A DNA stretch of 64,000 bases, taken from NCBI GenBank assembly GCA_963757805.1, contig CAVWSM010000022.1:1-64000 (forward strand), in the 5' to 3' direction. The stretch's first letter is position 1. Each line of letters begins with the position of its first letter. Under the pieces are notes generated by a model. That model was not told the DNA's origin. It made no database searches and worked only from the letters and a program-made list of their open reading frames with translations. This DNA comes from CAVWSM01 sp963757805. Lineage in GTDB: Bacteria > Actinomycetota > Actinomycetes > Jiangellales > Jiangellaceae. Made by a program: the position numbers and the translations under genes. Below, piece by piece: positions 20,246-29,657 of this stretch.

Positions 20246-22945
20246 TCAGACCCCTGCTCGTGACAGCCTGGCCGACCGCGTGCTCGACCTGCCGTCAGTG
20301 CTTCGTCGATCGCGCCGACGTCGGTGCCGCCGCCCTGGGCCACGTCGGGCTTGCCGCCGCCGCCACCGCCAAGCGCCGTGGCCGCCACGCGCACGAGGTT
20401 GCCGGCGGACAGTCCCCAGGAGCGGGCCGGTCTCGTTGGTCGCGACGACGACGACTGGCCGCTCCCCCGCCGCTGAGGCCGCGACGACGACCGCGGGCCG
20501 GTCGCCCCGCAGGCGGTCACGCACGTCGAGGACGAGCCGCCGCAGGTCATCGGCGGTGGTGCCGTCGGGCGCGTGGTGTCCGACGTACGAGACTCCGTAG
20601 ACCTCGGTGGGTTGGGCTGCGAGCGCGGGAGCAGCGGCTAGCAGCGCACCGGCCCGCATGCGGTCGATCTCCTTCTCGGCCGCCCGCAACCGCTCGACGA
20701 TGCCGGCGACCCGCTCGGGCAGCTCGTCACGGCGCACCTTGAGCGCCTCGGTGAGCTGAGCGACGAGTACGTGCTCACGGGCCAGGAAACGGTAGGCGTC
20801 GACGCCCACCAGCGCCTCGACCCGGCGGACGCCGGACCCGATCGACGACTCGCCGAGCAGCTTGACCAGGCCGAGCTGGCCGGACCGCTGGGCGTGCGTG
20901 CCGCCGCAAAGCTCCCGAGCCCAGTCACCGACCGAGACGACCCGCACCGCGTCGCCGTACTTCTCGCCGAACAGCGCCATCGCGCCGGCCTTGCGCGCCT
21001 CGTCGATCGTCATCAACTCGGCGTGCACACCCAGATCGTCGGCGACGAGCGCGTTGACGCGGTCCTCGACGTCATGAAGGACGCTCGCCGGCACGCTGCC
21101 TGAAGCGGAGAAGTCGAATCGGAAGCGGCCGGGCGCATTCTCCGAGCCGGCCTGCGTGGCAGTCTCGCCGAGCGCTTCGCGAAAAGCCTTGTGCACCATG
21201 TGCGTCGCGGTGTGCGCGCGGGAGATCGAGCGGCGTCGCTCGATGTCGACGAGGGCAAGCCCGTTGGCGCCGACGGTGACCTCGCCGGCGGTCACCTTGC
21301 CGCGGTGCACGATCAGCCCGTCGATGGGCGACTGCACGTCGAGCACCTGCACGGAAGCGCCGTCGAGCTGAATCGTGCCCTGGTCGGCGAGCTGCCCGCC
21401 GCCCTCGGCATAGAAGGGAGTGCGGTCGAGGATGACCTCAACTTCACTGCCCGCTCCCGCTGCCGGCGCGGCCACACCGTCGACCAGCAATCCGACGACC
21501 TGCGCCTCGGACACGATCTCGTCATAGCCGGTGAAGTCGACCTCGCGGCCGAGGCCATCGCGCACATCGCGGAACACCGACACGTCGACATGCCCGGTCT
21601 TCTTGTCCCGCGCGTCCTTCTTGGCCTTCTCCCGCTGCTGCGTCATCAGCGTGCGGAAGCCGTCCTCGTCGACGGCCAGGCCACGCTCGGCTGCCATCTC
21701 GAGAGTGAGATCGATCGGGAAGCCGTAGGTGTCATGCAGTTTGAACGCATCGCTGCCGGACAGCACCGTGCGGCCGGACTGCGTGGTCCGGGTCGCCGCC
21801 ATGTCGAACAACTGCGTGCCCGCGCGCAGCGTCTGCCGGAACGCCTCCTCCTCTGCGTACGCGATCGTGGAGATGCGCTGCCAGTCGGCCGCCAGCTCCG
21901 GATAGGACTTGCTCATCACGTCCTTGGAGATCGGCAGCAGCTCGGGCAGCACCGGGTCCTCGACGCCAAGCAGCCGCATCGAGCGGACCGCACGGCGGAT
22001 GAGCCGGCGCAGCACGTAGCCGCGGGCCTCGTTGCCGGGTGTGACGCCGTCGCCGATGAGCATGAGCGCACTGCGTACGTGGTCGCCGACGACGCGCAGC
22101 CGGACGTCCTCGGGCCGGCTCTCGTGCCCACTCGTGCCGCCGTACTGCACGCCCGACAGCTCGGACGCGCGGGCGATGACCGGGAAGACCTCGTCGATCT
22201 CGTACAGGTTGTCGACGCCCTGCAGCAGGTAGGCGACGCGCTCGAGCCCCATGCCGGTGTCGATGTTCTTGTTGGGGAGCGGGCCGACGACGTCGAAGTC
22301 GGCCTTGCTGCGGACCTCCGAGAGCACCTCCTGCATGAAGACGAGGTTCCAGATCTCCAGGAAGCGGTCCTCGTCGACGACCGGGCCGCCATCAGGACCA
22401 TGTTCCGGGCCGCGGTCGACGTAGATCTCGCTGGCCGGACCTCCCGGGCCGGGGACGCCCATGTGCCAGTAGTTGTCCTTGAGCCCGCGACGCTGGATGC
22501 GCTCCTCGGGCAGGCCGGCGATGCGCGACCACAGGGCCGCCGCCTCGTCATCGTCCTGGTAGACCGTGACCCAGATCTTGTCGGGGTCGAAGCCGTAGCC
22601 ACCGTCGGCCTGGGCGCCTGTGACGAGTCGCCACGCCAGCTCGATGGCGCCTTCCTTGAAGTAGTCGCCGAACGAGAAGTTGCCGTTCATCTGGAAGAAC
22701 GTGCCGTGCCGGGTGGTCTTGCCGACCTCCTCGATATCGAGTGTGCGCACGCACTTCTGCACGCTGGTGGCCCGCTTGTACGGCGGCGTCTGCTGGCCGA
22801 GGAAGTAGGGCTTGAACGGCACCATGCCCGCGTTGACGAACAGCAGAGTGGGGTCGTCGAGCAGCAGAGAGGCGCTCGGCACCAGGGTGTGGCCGTTCTG
22901 CTCGAAGAAGTCGAGGAAGCGGCGGCGGATCTCGGCCGTCTCCAT
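20246..22945 (-). CDS. alaS: Alanyl-tRNA synthetase, three single-base breaks near the 3' end
   Basis: Charges tRNA-Ala. The class II aminoacylation domain fills residues 1-430 (RRFLDFFEQNGHT, then KCVRTLDIEEVGKTTRHGTFFQMNGNFSFGDYFK), followed by the editing domain with zinc ligands HTATHMVH and CGGTHAQRSGQ, and the C-Ala domain. From about 20432 the C-terminus is scrambled. Removing one base near 20432 restores SWGLSAGNLVRVAA and GGKPDVAQGGG; one near 20290 restores VEHAVGQAVTS; one in the G-run near 20254 restores a stop at the present position. Three +1 changes cancel, so start and stop are right although about 60 residues read wrongly. Confidence 0.94.
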   Translation of the reverse strand: METAEIRRRFLDFFEQNGHTLVPSASLLLDDPTLLFVNAGMVPFKPYFLGQQTPPYKRATSVQKCVRTLDIEEVGKTTRHGTFFQMNGNFSFGDYFKEGAIELAWRLVTGAQADGGYGFDPDKIWVTVYQDDDEAAALWSRIAGLPEERIQRRGLKDNYWHMGVPGPGGPASEIYVDRGPEHGPDGGPVVDEDRFLEIWNLVFMQEVLSEVRSKADFDVVGPLPNKNIDTGMGLERVAYLLQGVDNLYEIDEVFPVIARASELSGVQYGGTSGHESRPEDVRLRVVGDHVRSALMLIGDGVTPGNEARGYVLRRLIRRAVRSMRLLGVEDPVLPELLPISKDVMSKSYPELAADWQRISTIAYAEEEAFRQTLRAGTQLFDMAATRTTQSGRTVLSGSDAFKLHDTYGFPIDLTLEMAAERGLAVDEDGFRTLMTQQREKAKKDARDKKTGHVDVSVFRDVRDGLGREVDFTGYDEIVSEAQVVGLLVDGVAAPAAGAGSEVEVILDRTPFYAEGGGQLADQGTIQLDGASVQVLDVQSPIDGLIVHRGKVTAGEVTVGANGLALVDIERRRSISRAHTATHMVHKAFREALGETATQAGSENAPGRFRFDFSASGSVPASVLHDVEDRVNALVADDLGVHAELMTIDEARKAGAMALFGEKYGDAVRVVSVGDWARELCGGTHAQRSGQLGLVKLLGESSIGSGVRRVEALVGVDAYRFLAREHVLVAQLTEALKVRRDELPERVAGIVERLRAAEKEIDRMRAGALLAAAPALAAQPTEVYGVSYVGHHAPDGTTADDLRRLVLDVRDRLRGDRPAVVVAASAAGERPVVVVATNETGPLLGTVRRQPRARGGHGAWRWRRRQARRGPGRRHRRRRDRRSTDGRSSTRSARLSRAGV

Positions 22946-23256
22946 CAGAACGAGTCCTCCCGGTCGTACGTGATCGTGTCTCGTTGCACCTGGCTGCGCA
23001 GGAAGTGCTCCACGACGTCCGGGCTGACACCAGCCGGCTCGCCCGACTCGGTGAGGCCGAGGGCGTACTTGAGCTCGGCTTCGCGGGCGGCCATGCCTTC
23101 GCGTACGTCGGCAGTGAAGCCGCGTACGGCCTCCCCCACGCCACCGGCTCGTTGGGCCAGCGCAGCCGGCTTGTAGCGCTGTGCGGTGCGGGTCACCTTG
23201 TAGGCGACGAACACCCCGGCAGTGGCGCCGACCGCCACCCAGAACAGCCGCCTCAT
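22945..23256 (-). CDS. DUF6167-type membrane-associated protein
   Basis: 103 residues with one N-terminal membrane helix (WVAVGATAGVFVAYKV, about 5-22), then a polar segment with a charged amphipathic helix (REGMAAREAELKYALGL). Small proteins of this type lie between a DUF948 protein and alaS in many actinobacteria. The function is unknown. It overlaps DUF948 by 4 nt and alaS by one base, so all three are co-translated. Family assignment rests on position and general character. Confidence 0.8.
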   Translation of the reverse strand: MRRLFWVAVGATAGVFVAYKVTRTAQRYKPAALAQRAGGVGEAVRGFTADVREGMAAREAELKYALGLTESGEPAGVSPDVVEHFLRSQVQRDTITYDREDSF

Positions 23257-23660
23257 CCGCGGCCCCCGCTCTGGTGCCGCCCGTTGCCGTTGCCGTTGGG
23301 CTGCCGGCGGACCGCGAGGGCCTGCCGCACGCCGTAGGAGAACGCGGACACCTTGATCACCGGACGGCCCACCGCCGTGGCCATCACCGAGCTGAGCGCG
23401 GCCGCGTTGGTCGACACCGACTGGGCGCCGGCCGCGATCGCGTCGACCCGGGCGAGCTGGTCGTTGAGGCGGGCGAGCATCTCGTTGGTCTCGTCGACCG
23501 TCGTCACCGTGCGGGCGACATGCTGCGCGCGCAGGTCGCGCACCGTCGCGGTGAGCTCGTCGACGGTGCGGCCCAGCTTGACCAAGGGGATCGCCACCGC
23601 GCCGACCAGCAGGACGAATGCGAAGGCAGCGACCAGACCTGCGATCTCTCCCGCGGACAT
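23253..23660 (-). CDS. DUF948-domain membrane protein
   Basis: 135 residues. A single membrane helix (about 7-26, AGLVAAFAFVLLVGAVAIPLV) precedes a coiled-coil segment with repeating heptads (TVDELTATVRDLRAQHV, ETNEMLARLNDQLARVDAI). A Gly/Asn-rich tail follows. This is the general bacterial DUF948 layout. The cellular role is not established. It is the first gene of the DUF948-DUF6167-alaS-ruvX-mltG-aroE run. Confidence 0.85.
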   Translation of the reverse strand: MSAGEIAGLVAAFAFVLLVGAVAIPLVKLGRTVDELTATVRDLRAQHVARTVTTVDETNEMLARLNDQLARVDAIAAGAQSVSTNAAALSSVMATAVGRPVIKVSAFSYGVRQALAVRRQPNGNGNGRHQSGGRG

Positions 23661-23959
23661 GGCCTCACGCGCTCCCTTCGGGTGTTTCAGCGGACGGCTT
23701 GGGCGAGAGTCAGCACTCTGCCATGCGGAGCAGAGCTTCGTACGACCCTATCGCGGCGCCCGCATGCGGCGGCGCGCCCTTTGCGCGCCGTCGCTCCGAC
23801 AGCACGATGTGCCGCCGCCAACCCCGGCATGGGACGGAAATCGGTCGCCAGAGCAACGTTGGGGCGCCCCAGCACTTCGCCGGTGGCGGCCACGGGAGCG
23901 GAAATCGGTCGCCAGAGCAGCGTTGGGGCGCCCCAGCACATGGCCGGACAGCGGGTGGG
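23661..23959. repeat. Intergenic region with a 41-bp direct repeat pair
   Basis: Between DUF948 and rarA, 299 bp hold no recognised gene. Two 41-bp copies (23835-23875 and 23899-23939), 64 bp start to start, differ at one base (AGCAACG against AGCAGCG). Each begins CGGAAATCGGTCGCC and contains the palindrome GGGGCGCCCC followed by AGCAC. Frames across it read through only as repeats, so I do not call a protein. Confidence 0.8.
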
Positions 23960-25331
23960 TCAGGTCGGCTCGCCGCGCACGATGTCGCGGACGCGCTCGT
24001 AGACCTCCGCATAGCGCGCTTCGGCGCCGTGCTGTGTGGGCTCGTAGTAGCGGCGGTCGCGGACGACGTCGGGCGCGTACTGCTGCTCCACGACGCCGCC
24101 CGGGTAGTCGTGTGCATAGCGGTAGCCCGAGCCGTGCTCGATGCGCTGCGCGCCCGGATAGTGCGCATCGCGCAGGTGCGTGGGCACCTGACCCACGCGG
24201 CCGTCGCGCACGTCGGACATCGCGGCACCGATGGCCTTGACGACGGCGTTGGACTTGGGGGCCAGGCTCAGAGCGATCACGGCGTGGGCAAGGTTGATCT
24301 GCGCCTCGGGCATGCCGATGAGTGCGACCGCCTGCGCCACCGCGACAGCGGTCTGCAGGGCGCTCGGATCCGCCAGGCCGATGTCCTCGCTCGCGAGGAT
24401 GACGAGCCGGCGGGCCAGGAACCGCGGGTCCTCCCCCGCCTCGACCATGCGGGCCAGGTAGTGCAGAGCCGCATCGACGTCGCTGCCGCGCACCGACTTG
24501 ATCAGCGCGCTTGTCACGTCGTAGTGCTGGTCCCCGTCACGGTCGTAGCGCACGGCCGCGCGGTCGACGGCAGTCTCGGTGGTGGCCAGGTCGATCGTCG
24601 TCGCGTCCTGGGCTCGCGCACCGCCGGCCGCTGCCTCCAGGTAGGTGAGTGCTCGCCGGGCGTCACCCCCGGCGAGCCGGACGATGTGCTCGTACGCATC
24701 AGGCGCCAGCGTCGAGCTCGCCCCCCAGGCCGCGCTCGTCGACGATCGCCAGGTCGACCACCGCTCGGATGTCGTCGTCGGTCAGCGGCTCGAGGGTGAG
24801 CAGCAGGGAGCGGGACAACAGCGGCGAGATGATCGAGAAGAACGGGTTCTCCGTCGTCGCGGCCACAAGGGTGACCCAGCGGTTCTCGACGCCGGGGAGC
24901 AGCGCGTCCTGCTGCGTCTTGGAGAACCGGTGCACCTCGTCGACGAACAGCACAGTCTCCGGACCGCCGGCGACCAGGATGCGGCGCGCCTCGTCGATGA
25001 CCTGGCGGACATCCTTGACCCCGGCGGTGACCGCGGAAAGCTCGACGAAACGCCGCTGGGTCGATCGGCTCACCACGTAGGCGATGGTCGTCTTCCCGGT
25101 GCCCGGCGGTCCCCACAGCAGCAATGACATCGGCGCATCGCCCTCGACCAGGCGGCGCAACGGCGACCCGGGATGCAGGAGGTGGCCCTGCCCGACGATC
25201 TCGTCGAGGGTGCGCGGCCGCATCCGTACAGGCAAAGGCGCGTTGGCCCGCGCCTGGTCAGCACCCGTCAGAGACCCGGCGGGCATGGCCCGCGACGCCG
25301 ACGCGGTCTCGAACAGCGTGTCCTCTCCCAC
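23960..25331 (-). CDS. rarA: Replication-associated recombination protein A, one single-base break
   Basis: AAA+ ATPase of the MgsA/RarA/WRNIP1 family acting at stalled replication forks. Walker A is LLWGPPGTGKTT and Walker B VLFVDEVHRF; sensor 1 lies in LVAATTENPFF. The frame breaks near 24725 within a run of six G. Dropping one G restores LAPDAYEHIVRLAGGDAR and the C-terminal tetramerisation domain beginning near YDRDGDQHYDVTSALIKS. Corrected length is 456 residues, normal for the family. It lies upstream of DUF948-alaS as in relatives, and is divergent from the MMPL gene. Confidence 0.92.
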
Positions 25332-25397
25332 ACAGCGAGCCTAGACGCCGTGGATGACAGGACTCTGCGCCCCGGCACGGCACAACGACAGACAAGA

Positions 25398-27652
25398 ATG
25401 TCGGTCATGCTCGAACAGCTCGGTCGGCTGGTGGCTCGACATGCCCGGCTCACCGTCCTGCTCTGGGTGCTCCTTATGACAATCGGGTTCCTGGCCGCGA
25501 CCGGGGCCGTGGGGCAAGGCTTGTTCGCCAGGCTCGAGAGCGGCGCGCCGACGTCGCCGGGCGAGGCGCAGACGGCGGCAGACGTGCTTGCCACCGCCCA
25601 GGGTGTCGGTACCTCGGTAACGCTGCGGCTGGAGGGCGTTGACCCTACGTCGGCAGAGTTGTCCGCAGCGCTCGCCGAGGCGCGTACGGACCTGGAAGCG
25701 ATCGCCGGCGTCCATGACGTTGTCGACCCGACCAGCCTCCCCGGCGGCCTGCAGAACCCGGCCGCGCAGGCGCTCGTCGCCACGGACGGGCGTGGCCTCC
25801 TGGTGTCCGTGGACCTCGACCGCGGTCTGACACCCGAAGCCCAGGATGAGGCGGTCGCTTCGATCGACCAGCGCCTGCAGCAGCTGACCGACGAGGTGGC
25901 CAGCGCGGTGCCGGGGGCTACCGGGCAGGTCGGCGGCGAACCGCTCATCGTCGACGCTGTGGTCGAGCAGATGGAGGCCGACCTGGTGACCGGCGAGCTC
26001 ATCGCGCTGCCGCTGAGCCTCGCGATCATGGTCATCGTCTTCGTGGGGTTCCTCGCCGCGGGTCTCCCGATCGTGGGTGCCGTTGCGTCGATCGCAGGGG
26101 CGCTGCTGGCACTGCTCGGCTTCTCGTACGTGCTCGACCTGGACTCCACCGTCGTCAACGTCGTGAGCGTGATGGGGCTGGGGCTGTCGATCGACTACGG
26201 GCTCCTGGTCGTCAGCAGGTTCCGCGAAGAGCTGCACGCCGTCGGCGACGAGGCCGACGACGGGTCCCCCGTCGAGACCGCGGTGGGACGTACGCTCGCG
26301 ACGGCCGGGCGCACCGTCATGTTCTCCGGGCTCATTGTGGCCATCAGCCTCGGCGGGCTCATGATCTTCCCCGGACAGCTGATGCGCGCGCTCGGTGCGG
26401 CCGGTGTGAGCGTCGTGGTCGTCGCCCTGCTCACCGCGCTGACCCTCGTCCCGGCGCTGCTCGCGCTCGCCGGCCGACGCCTGCTCCGTCCGAGTGCACT
26501 GGCAACGGTCCCGGTGGTCGGGCCACTCATCCGGCGCTTCGGCGATGTCCCGCCCGAGGAGGGCGTTTTCAGCCGGCTCGCCCGCTGGGTGCAGCGCCGG
26601 CCCGTGCTCCGTCATGTTCGCGGTGCTGGCAGTGCTGTTGGTGCTCGGCAGCCCGTTGCTGCATGTGTCCGTACGCGACGACACCGAGAACTACATCCCG
26701 AGGGGTTCGCCGCAGCTGGAGTTCCTCGAGGCGCTCGACGATCGCTATCCGCTGGCTACCGACCCGCCGATCACCGTCGTCGCTCGCGCCGACCCGACCG
26801 CGCTGACTGACCTCGCCCGGCAGGCTGCGTGACCTGGGCGGCGTGGCGAGTGTCGATCCTCCGGTGCCGTACGGCGACATCAGCCTGCTCGGCGTACGCC
26901 TCGACAGCGACGACCATCTCAGCGGCTCCGCACAGCAGATCGTGCGTGACGTGCGAGAGATCGAGACCCCGTACGAGTCATGGGTCGGAGGCGCGACGGC
27001 ACTACAGCTCGACTTCAACGACTCGCTGCGTTCACACGCGCTGGCTGTAGCGGGACTGGTGATCGCGGCGACATTTGTGCTGCTGTTCCTCATGACGGGG
27101 TCGCTCGTTGTGCCGCTCAAGGCGCTGATCGTCAACACGCTCTCGCTTGCGGCGTCGCTGGGTGTGCTGGTGTGGGGCTTCCAGGACGGCCACCTCGGCG
27201 GGCTGCTCGGGTTCGAAGCCACCGGTGGTGTCGAGAGCGTCATCCTCACACTCGTCATCGCGTTCGGGTTCGGCCTGGCCATGGACTATGAGGTGTTCTT
27301 GCTCGCCCGCATCAAGGAGCACTGGGACGCCACACACGACAACGACGAGTCGGTCGTCCGCGGTCTGCAGCACTCCGGCCGCATCATCACGTCGGCCGCC
27401 GTGACGATCATCGCTGTCTTCGGTGGCTTCGTTGCCGGCGAGCTCGTGATGATCAAGGAGATCGGGGTTGCGCTCGCGGTCGCGGTGCTCATCGACGCGA
27501 CGCTCGTACGCATGCTGCTCGTGCCCGCGACCATGACCCTGCTGGGCCGCTGGAACTGGTGGGCGCCCGGCCCGCTGCGCCGACTGCATGAGCGGTTCGG
27601 CATCGCCGAGGCACCCGCGGCGACACCCACACCGGCGGGCGATCGCGCGTGA
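25398..27652 (+). CDS. MMPL-family transporter, two single-base breaks
   Basis: RND-superfamily inner-membrane protein of the MmpL type, exporting lipids or hydrophobic compounds with proton motive force. Two halves, each one helix, a large external loop and five helices. The proton-relay sequence GLSIDYGLLVVSRFREE lies in the first half and FGFGLAMDYEVFLLARIKE in the second. Breaks near 26610 and 26820 are each repaired by dropping one base, giving 750 residues. The start could be ATG 25398 or 25407. The substrate cannot be told; there is no linked lipid-synthesis gene. Confidence 0.88.
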
Positions 27653-27679
27653 CCGCAGTCGGGGTGCTCGTCATGCGAC

Positions 27680-27828
27680 TTGTCAGGTCGTCAGGCTCAG
27701 CGGTCCGGGCAACGGCGCAGGTCAGGCTGTCGCTGCCCAACCGGACAACCTGACAGGTCGCCCGACGAGCGGGTTGTCAGGCTGCGCCGCCGCGTCGGCC
27801 CTGGTCAGTCGTCCTGACGACCTGACAA
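27680..27828. repeat. Inverted-repeat element at the MMPL/aspS convergent junction
   Basis: TTGTCAGGTCGTCAGG (27680-27695) is exactly inverted at 27813-27828. Related octamers (CCTGACAGG, GGTTGTCAGG) occur in between at about 27751 and 27771. The right arm lies inside the last codons of aspS, encoding Ser-Gly-Arg-Gln-Asp-Asp. It may act as a two-way terminator. No transposase or target duplication is visible. Confidence 0.75.
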
Positions 27829-29601
27829 CTCGCCGGCAGCGGTGGGCGCGGCCGTCGGTGGCGTGGCGTCGATGCCAGCTTCCTTGCGCTGCTCGGGCGT
27901 GATGGGCGCGGGCGCACCCGTCAGCGGGTCGTAGCCGCCGCCCGACTTGGGGAACGCGATGACCTCGCGGATCGAGTCGGCCCCGGCGAGCAGCGCGACG
28001 ATGCGGTCCCAGCCCATCGCGATGCCGCCGTGCGGCGGCGCGCCGTACTTGAACGCCTCGAGCAGGAAGCCGAACTTCTCCTGCGCCTCTTCCGGGCCGA
28101 GCCCCATGACGTTGAAGACGCGCTGCTGGACCTCGGCGCTGTGGATACGGATCGAGCCGCCGCCGATCTCGTTGCCGTTGCAGACGATGTCGTAGGCGTA
28201 GGCGAGCGCGTGCGCCGGGTCCTCCTCGAACCGGTCGATCCACTCCGGCTTGGGGGACGTGAACGCGTGGTGCACAGCGGTCCACTGGCCGTGCCCGACG
28301 GCGACGTCGTGGGTCGTGGCGACCGACTCGAACAACGGCGCGTCGACGATCCACACGAAGGCCCAGGCCGACTCGTCGATGAGCCCGCAGCGCCGCCCGA
28401 TCTCCAGACGCGCGGCACCAAGCAGCGGGCGCGCGACGGCTGGGTCGCCGGCGGCGAAGAACGCGACGTCACCCGGCTGCGCACCGGTGACCTTTGCGAG
28501 ACCGGCTCGCTCGTCGTCGGAGATGTTCTTGGCGACCGGGCCGGACAGCTCACCGTCGGGCCCGACGACTACGTAGCCGAGACCGCGCGCACCGCGGGCC
28601 TTGGCCCAGTCCTGCCAGCCGTCGAGCTCCTTGCGCGACTGCGCTGCGCCACCAGGCATGACGACCGCGCCCACGTACGGAGCCTGGAACACCCGGAACG
28701 GCGTCTCGGCGAAGAACTCCGTGAGGTCGACCAGCTCCTGGCCGAACCGTAGGTCCGGCTTGTCGCTGCCGTAGCGCGCCATCGCGTCGGCGTAGGTCAA
28801 ACGCGAGATCGGCGTCTCGATCTCGTGGCCGATCAGGCGCCACAGCGCCTTGAGCACCGCCTCGGCCAGCTCGATCACGTTGTCCTGGTCGACGAAGCTC
28901 ATCTCGATGTCGAGCTGGGTGAACTCCGGCTGCCGGTCGGCGCGGAAGTCCTCGTCGCGGTAGCAGCGCGCGATCTGGAAGTAGCGCTCCATCCCGGCCA
29001 CCATGAGCAGCTGCTTGAACAGCTGCGGTGACTGCGGCAGCGCGTACCACGATCCCGGTTGCAACCTCGCCGGCACGAGGAAGTCGCGCGCACCCTCGGG
29101 CGTCGAGCGCGTCAATGTCGGCGTCTCCACCTCGACGAACCCGCGCTCGAGTAGCACATCGCGAGCCGCCTGGTTGACGTGGCTGCGCAGCCGCAGCGCG
29201 TTGGCCGGGCCGGATCGGCGAAGGTCGAGGTAGCGGTAGTGCAGCCGTACCTCCTCGCCGACGGTCACGTGGTCGTCGATCTGGAACGGTAACGGCGCCG
29301 ACTCGCTGAGAACCTCGACGTCGGTCGCGATGACCTCGACCGCGCCAGTCGCCAGGTTGGGGTTGGCGTTGCCCTCGGGTCGCAGCGCGACATCGCCTGT
29401 GATCCGTACGCAGAACTCGTTGCGCAGCCCCGCAGCCGCGGCCTCGTCACGCACCACCACCTGCACCACACCGGACGCGTCCCGCAGGTCAAGGAACGCA
29501 ACTCCCCCGTGATCGCGCCGCCGGGCCACCCAGCCAGCGAGGGTGACGTTCTGGCCGGCGTGGTCGGCACGCAGGGTGCCGGCCTCGTGGGTGCGGATCA
29601 C
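27805..29601 (-). CDS. aspS: Aspartyl-tRNA synthetase
   Basis: Charges tRNA-Asp. 598 residues: the N-terminal OB-fold (VTLAGWVARRRDHGGVAFLDLRD), the class II catalytic core with FVEVETPTLTRSTPEGARDFLVPAR and FQIARCYRDEDFRADRQPEFTQLD, the bacterial GAD insertion and motif 3 GGIAMGWDRIVALLAG. The final residues after AAPTAAGEL come from the inverted-repeat element at 27813-27828 and are unlikely to matter for function. Whether it also charges tRNA-Asn was not decided. It is 56 nt downstream of hisS. Confidence 0.97.
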   Translation of the reverse strand: MIRTHEAGTLRADHAGQNVTLAGWVARRRDHGGVAFLDLRDASGVVQVVVRDEAAAAGLRNEFCVRITGDVALRPEGNANPNLATGAVEVIATDVEVLSESAPLPFQIDDHVTVGEEVRLHYRYLDLRRSGPANALRLRSHVNQAARDVLLERGFVEVETPTLTRSTPEGARDFLVPARLQPGSWYALPQSPQLFKQLLMVAGMERYFQIARCYRDEDFRADRQPEFTQLDIEMSFVDQDNVIELAEAVLKALWRLIGHEIETPISRLTYADAMARYGSDKPDLRFGQELVDLTEFFAETPFRVFQAPYVGAVVMPGGAAQSRKELDGWQDWAKARGARGLGYVVVGPDGELSGPVAKNISDDERAGLAKVTGAQPGDVAFFAAGDPAVARPLLGAARLEIGRRCGLIDESAWAFVWIVDAPLFESVATTHDVAVGHGQWTAVHHAFTSPKPEWIDRFEEDPAHALAYAYDIVCNGNEIGGGSIRIHSAEVQQRVFNVMGLGPEEAQEKFGFLLEAFKYGAPPHGGIAMGWDRIVALLAGADSIREVIAFPKSGGGYDPLTGAPAPITPEQRKEAGIDATPPTAAPTAAGELSGRQDD

Positions 29602-29657
29602 TTAAGGGAGCTCCTTGTCAGGGGTGGGGTCGAGGCATTGTCTCAGCCGGCTGAGGC

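Noticed and set aside
23835..23939. CRISPR-like repeats
   Set aside because: Only two copies, 41 bp with a 23-bp gap and no cas genes; palindromic GC repeats of this kind are not an array.
27680..27828. Insertion sequence or MITE with terminal inverted repeats
   Set aside because: Inverted arms are present, but there is no transposase and no flanking target duplication, so only 'inverted-repeat element' is supported.
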